Origin: Armatimonadota bacterium
GTDB taxonomy: Bacteria > Armatimonadota > Fimbriimonadia > Fimbriimonadales > Fimbriimonadaceae
Reading direction: 5' to 3'
DNA: 64,000 bases
Assembly: GCA_018268255.1 (NCBI GenBank)
Contig: JAFDWX010000004.1
Span: forward strand, 62,001-126,000
Part shown: positions 57,331 through 64,000 of the stretch, piece by piece
How the letters are laid out: every line of letters begins with the position of its first letter
Position numbering within the stretch: position 1 is the first letter of the stretch
Made by a program: the position numbers and the translations under genes
Notes under the pieces: generated by a model
The model's input: the letters and a program-made list of their open reading frames with translations, nothing else
Databases searched by the model: none
Told to the model about the DNA's origin: nothing

Positions 57331-58440
57331 CTACTGTGCCCCAAGCTGCTCCACGAACTGAACGAAATATTTGCGGCTATCCCACGGACCTGGAGCCGCT
57401 TCCGGGTGATATTGGATAGACGAAGCTCGGTATTTTTGGCTTCGAATTCCCTCCACTGTGCCGTCGTTCAGGTTCAGCTGAGTGATCTCAAGTTCGGACC
57501 CAGAGAGTGAATCCGGATCAACAGCATATCCGTGATTTTGGGAAGTAATGGTCACCGTTCCGTCCAAGAGATCCTTCACCGGATGGTTGCTCCCTCGGTG
57601 CCCGAACTTGAGCTTGTACGTGTGGCCTCCCATCGCGTGGCACAGGATTTGGTTACCCAAGCAGATTCCGAAGATGGGCTTTTGCCCCAAAAGCCCTTGG
57701 ACGGTCTCGACAACCTTACCAAGACGAGCAGGATCGCCAGGGCCAGGGCTCAATAAAACGCCATCGGGGTTCCAAGCCAATACCTCTTCCGCGGTGACGG
57801 TCGCGGGAAGCACGATCGATCGCACACCCAAGGCAGCAAATCGCTTGAGGATGCTGTACTTGAGGCCGCAGTCGATCACTGCAATTTGGTGTTTGTATTT
57901 CCCGGTGTCCTCAAAAGAACTGAGATTCTCTTTGCCTTGGTGTCCCCAGCCATAGGGAGCTCTTGTGGTCACGGAGTAAACAAAATCCGTGTCGTCGTAT
58001 CGCTGCGAGGTTTGGAGTTTGTGGAGAGCTTCCTCAGGATCGCCCGTCGTGATGATCCCCATGGTTACGCCCGCCGAGCGAATGGCTTTGGCAAGTGCTC
58101 TGGTGTCGATCCCTTGCAGCCCAACCAAGTTGCGCTCCTTCATGAGTTGATCCAGGCTTTTGGTAGCTCGCCAGTTGCTTGGAACTTCGCAGGCTTCTCG
58201 AACAATGAGCCCGGTTGGCCGAATCCTCTCCGACTCGAAATCGTCGTCGTTGATCCCGTAATTCCCTATCAAGGGATAGGTTAGGAGCACGATTTGACCG
58301 GCATAGCTCGGGTCGGTGAGAATTTCCTGGTACCCGGTCATCCCGGTATTGAATACAACTTCGCCAGTCGTCTCACCATGAGCGCCAAGCGCCCGTCCCT
58401 CAAATCGAGAACCATCACTCAGGACAAGCGTTGCTTTCAC
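57331..58440 (-). CDS. carA: Carbamoyl-phosphate synthase small (glutaminase) subunit
   Basis: 369 residues. The N-terminal CarA domain (LVLSDGSRFEGRALGAHGETTGEVVFNTGMTGYQEILTDPSYAGQ, in part) is complete. The class I amidotransferase triad is visible: Cys in IFGICLGNQ, His and Glu in SIQYHPEAAPGP. It supplies ammonia to CarB for carbamoyl phosphate. The large subunit N-half is about 37 kb away on the same strand and no carB2 half is in view. Confidence 0.96.
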   Translation of the reverse strand: MKATLVLSDGSRFEGRALGAHGETTGEVVFNTGMTGYQEILTDPSYAGQIVLLTYPLIGNYGINDDDFESERIRPTGLIVREACEVPSNWRATKSLDQLMKERNLVGLQGIDTRALAKAIRSAGVTMGIITTGDPEEALHKLQTSQRYDDTDFVYSVTTRAPYGWGHQGKENLSSFEDTGKYKHQIAVIDCGLKYSILKRFAALGVRSIVLPATVTAEEVLAWNPDGVLLSPGPGDPARLGKVVETVQGLLGQKPIFGICLGNQILCHAMGGHTYKLKFGHRGSNHPVKDLLDGTVTITSQNHGYAVDPDSLSGSELEITQLNLNDGTVEGIRSQKYRASSIQYHPEAAPGPWDSRKYFVQFVEQLGAQ

Positions 58441-58527
58441 TCTAGATCGTAAGGATACCTGGACGTTTGCCAGTGAACCAGGGCATTCAACTTGGCAATT
58501 GTGGGTTTCATCATGTACAACGTAACC

Positions 58528-60396
58528 ATGGGGAAAAGATTATTTGTATTGGCTGGGTCGATTTTTGCGGCAGGGTTCGCACTCGTGTCGTCTGGGCGGG
58601 CTGTACCCACCGGTTACCTCTTCGAGCCACACGAGGAAAACGAAGATTCCATGCCGTGGGTGCGAGCGGTGCCTCGATATTCCGTCCCACCGGTACAACA
58701 CCGCAACGGTTTCGTCCTTCACCAGGTCAACGTCTCAGCAAGTGGGCTCAATATTGTTGGAGACGCCGCGAACGAGCCATCCATGACCGTAGATCCCAAC
58801 AACCCCAACAAACTTGCGGTCGGATGGAGACAGTTCGATTCCATAACGAGCGATTTTCGGCAAGCGGGATTTGGATATTCCAGCAACGGAGGAGCTACAT
58901 GGACCTTCCCGGGCCGTATCGAACCCGGGGTGTTTAGGAGTGACCCTGTGCTCTCCACCAATAGTGCAGGCGATTTTTACTACCTGAGCCTCCAAGATAC
59001 GTTCTACTGCACCTTGTTCAAGTCCACCAATGGAGGCGGGAGTTACTCTTCCCTAGGCCCTGCAGTCGGTGGCGACAAACAGTGGTACACAGTTGTGCAC
59101 AATGCCAACGCTGGAAACGGGGTGATGCACCAAGTTTGGAGCACTGCTGGAAACAATTACAGTGGGCGACAATACAGCCGATCGACGAACGAAGGGGCAA
59201 CGTGGTCAAGTCCTATCAATATCCCCGACAAGATCATTTGGGGAACGGTCGACTTCGGTAAAAACGGTGAGCTCTACCTCGCCGGGACATCTGGTACACA
59301 GTTCGGTTTGAGCTTTGCTCGATCAGTGAATGCGAGCACGGGAGCTTCTGCGACTTGGGATTACCAGCGCATGATTTTTACATCTGCTGATCTCGCGTAT
59401 GGAGTCTCTATCAACCCGGGCGGTCTATCGGGTCAGGTGTGGATTTGTTCTGACCGATCGAACGGCCCTCGTTCTGGATATTTGTACGTGCTCTCCACGG
59501 TGGGAAGTAGCAGCGGCACCGATGTCTACTTTTCACGTAGCACCAACAACGGGAACACCTGGAGCGCTCCAGTTCGAGTGAACGATGACGCTTCGGCGAT
59601 CGCAGCCTCAAACCAGCATCACCACTGGTTCGGAACCATGGCGTGCGCGCCGAACGGGCGCCTGGATGCCATCTGGAACGACACTCGCGAAGATCCCACC
59701 AACAAAACGCGCTCTGCTGTGTACTACTCGTACTCGCTCGATGGTGGACTGACTTGGTCAGCAAACGTACCCGTCACGGATACGTTCAACCCACTGGTGG
59801 GATACCCGGTGCAGAACAAAATCGGCGATTACACCGCATTGGTAGCCGACAACGCGGGTTCTCACGCCGTGTTCAGTGCCACATTCAACGGCGAAGAGGA
59901 TTTGTATCACGTCAGGCTCCCGGCTCCAGCCGTCACCGTATCCGGCACAGTCAATCTCAGCGACTCGCTAGGCGCGCCAACCGGAAACCCGTTGGCGGTC
60001 CAAGTTCGGAACGCGAGTGGCGCCTTGGTGCAATCAACTACGGCTACTCTGGGTTCGACTGGAGGCTATTCTTTCGCCCTCGATCCGAATCTTGTCCACC
60101 AGAGTCTCACGATCACGGTGAAAGCGTCGCATTGGCTGGCCAAAGCGGTGACCAGTTCTCCCATCGACTTGGTCGGGAAATCGGGTGTGAACTACAGTCT
60201 GATCAATGGCGACGTCGATGGCGACAACAGCATCACCATTTTCGACTACTCAGCCCTATCCGCGGCCTTCGACAGTTCCGTTGGAGACGGCAACTACAAT
60301 GCTGAAGCTGATTTGGATGGCGATGGCTCCATCACGATCTTCGATTACTTGATCCTCAGCAGCAACTTTGATCTCTTCGGCTCAGACTGGAGCTAG
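58528..60396 (+). CDS. Secreted sialidase-like Asp-box protein with dockerin-like C-terminus
   Basis: 622 residues from MGKRLFVLAGSIFAAGFALVSSG (signal peptide); ATGs at 58513 and 58492 are alternatives and none has a clear Shine-Dalgarno. Five Asp-boxes (SSNGGATW, STNGGGSY, STNEGATW, STNNGNTW, SLDGGLTW) mark a six-blade sialidase-type propeller, residues about 70-470. Then a beta-sandwich (VSGTVNLSDSLGAPTGNPLAVQV... KASHWLAKAV) and the tail GDVDGDNSITIFDYSALSAAFD plus ADLDGDGSITIFDYLILSSNFD. Catalytic Arg triad and Tyr of sialidases cannot be placed, so enzymatic activity is open. Confidence 0.86.
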   Translation: MGKRLFVLAGSIFAAGFALVSSGRAVPTGYLFEPHEENEDSMPWVRAVPRYSVPPVQHRNGFVLHQVNVSASGLNIVGDAANEPSMTVDPNNPNKLAVGWRQFDSITSDFRQAGFGYSSNGGATWTFPGRIEPGVFRSDPVLSTNSAGDFYYLSLQDTFYCTLFKSTNGGGSYSSLGPAVGGDKQWYTVVHNANAGNGVMHQVWSTAGNNYSGRQYSRSTNEGATWSSPINIPDKIIWGTVDFGKNGELYLAGTSGTQFGLSFARSVNASTGASATWDYQRMIFTSADLAYGVSINPGGLSGQVWICSDRSNGPRSGYLYVLSTVGSSSGTDVYFSRSTNNGNTWSAPVRVNDDASAIAASNQHHHWFGTMACAPNGRLDAIWNDTREDPTNKTRSAVYYSYSLDGGLTWSANVPVTDTFNPLVGYPVQNKIGDYTALVADNAGSHAVFSATFNGEEDLYHVRLPAPAVTVSGTVNLSDSLGAPTGNPLAVQVRNASGALVQSTTATLGSTGGYSFALDPNLVHQSLTITVKASHWLAKAVTSSPIDLVGKSGVNYSLINGDVDGDNSITIFDYSALSAAFDSSVGDGNYNAEADLDGDGSITIFDYLILSSNFDLFGSDWS

Positions 60397-60414
60397 AGCT
60401 CGGGTGTTACCGAC

Positions 60415-60445
60415 GGCCCTTGCGGTGTTGCCAACCGCAAGGGCC
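60415..60445. terminator. Bidirectional terminator between convergent genes
   Basis: A 12-bp perfect stem GGCCCTTGCGGT/ACCGCAAGGGCC (60415-60426 with 60434-60445, 7-nt loop) lies 18 bp after the secreted protein stop and 12 bp before the end of the opposing tkt gene, followed by AATTTGCTTCT on the plus strand. Confidence 0.85.
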
Positions 60446-60457
60446 AATTTGCTTCTA

Positions 60458-62428
60458 CTACTCCAGGAGTGCTCTCGCCTGAGCAGCGACGTTCTCGGGC
60501 GTAAATCCAAACTCCTCGAACAGCCTGCTGGCCGGAGCAGACGCGCCGAAGTGATCGATGCCTACTTGAGCTTGCGAGTACTTTGCCCACCCAAAGGTTG
60601 AGGCGGCCTCGATCGAAAGGGTCGGAATGCTCTTCGGAAGCACGGATTCACGGTAGCTCGCTTCCTGGTGATCGAACAGGAACGTGGACATCATGCTCAC
60701 GATCCGCACCCGGACCCCTTCGGCTCGAAGCTTCTCAGAAGCAGCCACCGCAAGACTCACCTCGCTCCCCGTCGCCAGCAGACAAACTTGTGGATCGGCG
60801 TCCTCGTTGAGAATGTATGCGCCACGATGCGCTGGGTGGTTCTCGATATCACTGGAGGTCAAGATAGGCAGATTTTGGCGAGTGGTGACCATCAACGAGG
60901 GCGTCTCGCGCGATCGCATGGCAAGGAGCCACGCTACAGAACTTTCGTTGGCATCGCAAGGACGCATCACGTTGAGGTTCGGAATCGCTCTCAACCCCGC
61001 CAATTGCTCAATCGGCTGGTGCGTAGGACCGTCTTCGCCCAATCCAATCGAATCGTGGGAGAACAGGAAAATGGTTGGGCACTGCATCAGGGCAGCCAAG
61101 CGAATGCTGGGCTTGCAGTAGTCACTGAAAATCAGAAACGTCCCGCCGACCGCTCGACATCCTCCGTGGAGGGTGATTCCGTTCATCGCAGCGGCCATGG
61201 CGTGCTCGCGAACGCCGTAACACATCGTCCTTCCGGCCGGATTGCTCGCCTGCTGTCGGGAGTCGCAATGGATATCAGTGAATACGCTCTCGCTGAGGTC
61301 AGCCGAACCCGAAATGAGGGTTGGAGCAGCCTTCGCGACCGTTTGGAGGACAGCTTCACTCGATTTCCGCGTCGCAATGGGTGCACTAAACTCAGGCCAG
61401 GTGACACTTTCAGCAAGGAGTTCCCCTGCGATAAGCCGATCCAACAAGGCAGCCTCATCCGGATATTCGGACTTGTAGGCAGCGAAGTGAGTAGTCCAGT
61501 CGGTTTCCAGCTTGCCACCCGCTTCCGAGGCATTCATTGCTTCCCGGACATGATCCGGCACCCAAAATGACTCTAGGGGAAGGCCCAGTGCCTCTTTCGT
61601 CAGCGCCAGTTCTTCTGGACCCAGCGGCGAGCCGTGGGATTTTTGCGAGCCGGCTTTGTTCGGGCTGCCAAAACCAATGATCGTACGCGCGATGATGATC
61701 GACGGTCTCTCCTTCTCAGCTTTCGCGGCTATCAGGGCTTGGTCCACCGCCTCGGGATCCATCCCATCGATGCTTTGCACATGCCAATGCAGCGCTGTGA
61801 ACTTGTCTGCCACATTTTCGGTGTAGGCGAGGTCCGTGGATCCGTCGATCGTGATGTGATTCGAATCGTACAGCCAGATCAACTTCCCGAGCCCGAGGTG
61901 GCCAGCTAGTGAGGCGGCTTCTTGCCCGATCCCTTCCATGAGGTCGCCATCGCTGCAGATAACATAGGTGAAATGGCTGATCAACTCATGATTAGGCCGG
62001 TTAAACTTCGCAGCCAGAAAACGTTCCGCGATGGCCATCCCCACACTGGTCGCGATACCCTGCCCCAGAGGCCCGGTCGCCATCTCCACGCCAGGAGTCA
62101 TGAAATTCTCGGGGTGTCCAGGAGTCTTGCTTCCCCATTGCCGAAAGTTTTGAAGTTCGCTCAAGGGCAGGTTGTAACCCGTGAGGTGGAGCAGCGAGTA
62201 AAGCAGCATCGAGCCATGACCTGCGCTCAAGATGAACCGGTCGCGGTTGAAGAACTTCGGGTTTTTGGGTGAGTGGCGCAAGTGCCGCATCCACAGCGTG
62301 GTGGCCATGGGAGCTGCTCCCAAAGGAAGTCCGGGATGGCCGCTATTGGCCTTCTGAACTGCGTCGATTGACAAGCCACGAACAACGTTGATGCAGAGTT
62401 GGTCGAGTGAAGCGGCTGCGGTACTCAC
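60458..62428 (-). CDS. tkt: Transketolase
   Basis: 656 residues from the GTG at 62428 ([33 protein letters not shown], in part), the usual transketolase N-terminus; upstream codons to 62530 are not family-like. TPP motif [36 protein letters not shown] (in part), [32 protein letters not shown], and [27 protein letters not shown] are all present. It transfers two-carbon units in the non-oxidative pentose phosphate pathway. Confidence 0.96.
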   Translation of the reverse strand: MSTAAASLDQLCINVVRGLSIDAVQKANSGHPGLPLGAAPMATTLWMRHLRHSPKNPKFFNRDRFILSAGHGSMLLYSLLHLTGYNLPLSELQNFRQWGSKTPGHPENFMTPGVEMATGPLGQGIATSVGMAIAERFLAAKFNRPNHELISHFTYVICSDGDLMEGIGQEAASLAGHLGLGKLIWLYDSNHITIDGSTDLAYTENVADKFTALHWHVQSIDGMDPEAVDQALIAAKAEKERPSIIIARTIIGFGSPNKAGSQKSHGSPLGPEELALTKEALGLPLESFWVPDHVREAMNASEAGGKLETDWTTHFAAYKSEYPDEAALLDRLIAGELLAESVTWPEFSAPIATRKSSEAVLQTVAKAAPTLISGSADLSESVFTDIHCDSRQQASNPAGRTMCYGVREHAMAAAMNGITLHGGCRAVGGTFLIFSDYCKPSIRLAALMQCPTIFLFSHDSIGLGEDGPTHQPIEQLAGLRAIPNLNVMRPCDANESSVAWLLAMRSRETPSLMVTTRQNLPILTSSDIENHPAHRGAYILNEDADPQVCLLATGSEVSLAVAASEKLRAEGVRVRIVSMMSTFLFDHQEASYRESVLPKSIPTLSIEAASTFGWAKYSQAQVGIDHFGASAPASRLFEEFGFTPENVAAQARALLE

Positions 62429-62560
62429 ATAGATAAAAGTACCTCGCCAGCCCATGAGCTCGACCAGCGCGCACCTGAATGCAGGCCATTGACGAACGAG
62501 CGAACCGAATCTGTGGATTGGTCCGTCCATCCCATGCCTGGTACCCTTGCCTAAATCCTG

Positions 62561-64000
62561 ATGTTTGCTGCACTGCTTTCAATCGTGCTCGCCGCGCCAA
62601 CCCCATGGGCAGTTAACTCTGCCAACACATTGGTATGGGATAGTAAGCCGTACCTGCCGATCGGGCTTCGCATACCAGGCACGCTGGAAGCTATCGAACG
62701 GGCAGACAAGCTCGGAGCGAAGGACGTCATCGTTGAACTGCCAGCGAGCGGATCCGGTTGGTCGCAGTGTTTCAAGGCCCTGGAAGATCGTGAGATGCGG
62801 TACATCCTCTGCATCAACTCACTGGGGCCGATGGCGTCCGGGATTCGCGTCGAGCCCGAGAATCTGAGAGTTCCGAACATCAATTCCACACGAAGAATCG
62901 ACCTTCCCCTGCCAGGTGTGGACTACGGTTGGATGGTCCTAGCCGATCAACGGGACGGAAGCATCTTGGAGTCCAAGAGAATCTCGGCCAGTGGTGGAAC
63001 AATTGGCACTAACATTTTGAACGAGGGCGGTGGAAATCTGGTCGCGATTTTCTACCCGTATCAGAAGAATCTCCCTTACCTGGACCTTTGGGATGGCTTC
63101 GACCAACACCGCGACTCGATGATTCGCTCGCTCCGACTCTCTCCTCCCGGGCCGGGTTTGCGCGGGATCCTCAACCCCTTGGGAACAGTCGTCCAATTCC
63201 CTTCCGCTGAACCCCAGTACGTGCCCACTTCACGCATTTTCAGGCTGAGTTTCGAAAGCTATCTTCGCAAAAAATACACGACCGTCTCGGCCGCGTTGCG
63301 GGCTTGGAGCATCAGCGCTCCGGACTTCGACACGTTCTCGGTTCTCTCTCGGTTGGTACCACTTTGGACCCGAACTCGAGGCATTTCCTATCTCTGGGAT
63401 CCGGAGACAGACAAAACCTATCTCTGCGAATCCAGAAAAACCGTGGCTTGGCGCGATATCCAAGAACTCTTCGCCCAGGCTAACGCGAATCGAGTAGCCC
63501 GATGGTGCGATTCGCTCAAACGCATCCTGCATGTTCCTGTGGTGCAGGAGTGGAAAGGCTATTCCGGTCCTTACATCGGCACGCAGCCTCCTGTGGACGG
63601 GATCGGGGTTTCCATGGAAGCATCTTCGATCGACGGAATGCTAGATCAGCCTGCTCGCGCTGCGGCTCTCCTGGATGGGTGGAAGCATGGCGGATGGTTT
63701 GTTGTCAGCAGCGTCAAACCCGATGCCCAAATGTCGGATGCTCTGCTTACGGCGTCGGTTGAAGATGCTGTGAGTTTGGGTGCCCGCGGATTATACGTGC
63801 GGTCGGACAATCCCGCTGATTTCGACCGGGTGAAAACGGCAGCACAAACCCGACTCACCGCTCTATCCGGTTCCCGGGGTCGCTACTTGCCTTATCCTCT
63901 TTCGGCACGGAATCCGGCGATGGTCCAACGAGTGCTCGGCGGTGTGTGGTGGGTTCCCGGATCCGGCGAAGGTGAACGAATCGAACTCGGTGCAAAATAT
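62561..64000 (+). CDS. Secreted protein, partial (C-terminus beyond right edge)
   Basis: An open frame runs from ATG at 62561 ([16 protein letters not shown], signal-like) for 480 codons to the right edge. Sequence features are TIM-barrel-like: [32 protein letters not shown] near the start and repeated strand-helix units such as [21 protein letters not shown] and [14 protein letters not shown]. The opening with a display of what is seen then decided about a hero position ([10 protein letters not shown]) recalls beta-galactosidase/GH42-type family starts, but no catalytic Glu pair can be assigned. The protein continues past the window. Confidence 0.65.
   Translation, partial: MFAALLSIVLAAPTPWAVNSANTLVWDSKPYLPIGLRIPGTLEAIERADKLGAKDVIVELPASGSGWSQCFKALEDREMRYILCINSLGPMASGIRVEPENLRVPNINSTRRIDLPLPGVDYGWMVLADQRDGSILESKRISASGGTIGTNILNEGGGNLVAIFYPYQKNLPYLDLWDGFDQHRDSMIRSLRLSPPGPGLRGILNPLGTVVQFPSAEPQYVPTSRIFRLSFESYLRKKYTTVSAALRAWSISAPDFDTFSVLSRLVPLWTRTRGISYLWDPETDKTYLCESRKTVAWRDIQELFAQANANRVARWCDSLKRILHVPVVQEWKGYSGPYIGTQPPVDGIGVSMEASSIDGMLDQPARAAALLDGWKHGGWFVVSSVKPDAQMSDALLTASVEDAVSLGARGLYVRSDNPADFDRVKTAAQTRLTALSGSRGRYLPYPLSARNPAMVQRVLGGVWWVPGSGEGERIELGAKY

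Noticed and set aside
60668-61570. 300-residue plus-strand frame opposite tkt
   Set aside because: Shadow of the transketolase coding strand, which has all family motifs.

Overview
The window looks like chromosomal DNA of a free-living, motile, Gram-negative-type bacterium, most likely an Armatimonadota member of the Fimbriimonadia. This is an inference from gene style, not a database match. The signs are PEP-CTERM anchored proteins beside large secreted Asp-box (BNR) proteins with a dockerin-like C-terminus of signature TIFDY, flagellar and chemotaxis genes, a PorV-like outer-membrane barrel, a lipoprotein and moderate-to-high GC. I see no transposase, integrase, phage gene, CRISPR array or plasmid function, so this reads as core genome with a strong secretome component.

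Layout. 1-2.5 kb: the end of a quinate 5-dehydrogenase-like gene, ridA, a small secreted protein, a GNAT acetyltransferase and a DinB protein. 2.5-6.7 kb: a large secreted Asp-box protein, then an SPFH/Arc-type pair. 6.8-13.2 kb: tRNA-Ile2 (CAT), an acyl-CoA dehydrogenase, glnA with an attenuator-like leader, and an S9 peptidase. 13.2-23 kb: a surface-protein block (PEP-CTERM, dockerin-like, Gly-rich and GH26-like proteins, and a HTH-TM-TPR protein) interrupted by the N-terminal half of carbamoyl-phosphate synthase CarB. 23-27.5 kb: an 870-residue protein of unknown family, small membrane proteins, a second DinB and an ABM protein. 27.7-29 kb: an octaheme HAO-like cytochrome with an FNR-like site. 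29-34 kb: a tight operon of galT, accB, hom and a NatAB-like exporter. 34-39.7 kb: fliD, a HDOD gene, cheA and cheW. 39.9-45.4 kb: a secreted Ig-like protein, a PorV-like barrel and a degenerate caspase-fold protein, followed by a HhH protein. 45.4-48 kb: grpE-glmM-coaX. 48-53 kb: a serine hydrolase, a lipoprotein, the C-terminal half of MetH and another PEP-CTERM protein. 53.5-64 kb: cysE-cysK-DUF4332, surE, carA, a further secreted dockerin-like protein, tkt and the start of a secreted protein cut by the right edge.

How it fits together. The metabolic genes serve nitrogen assimilation (glnA), pyrimidine/arginine precursor supply (carA and split carB), cysteine synthesis (cysE, cysK), methionine (hom, metH C-half), CoA (coaX), cell wall (glmM) and the pentose phosphate pathway (tkt). 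The secretome proteins suggest export of polysaccharide-related proteins held at the envelope by PEP-CTERM sorting and by the dockerin-like tail; no exosortase or cohesin gene is in view.

Most interesting items: (1) two copies of a GC-rich intergenic element at about 9.1 and 53.4 kb whose stems differ by compensatory changes; (2) a terminator with an interleaved competing helix in the glnA leader; (3) a PorV-like barrel beside a secreted caspase-fold protein lacking both catalytic residues; (4) CarB and MetH each present as clean half-proteins; (5) a perfect FNR-like palindrome 66 bp before the octaheme cytochrome start.
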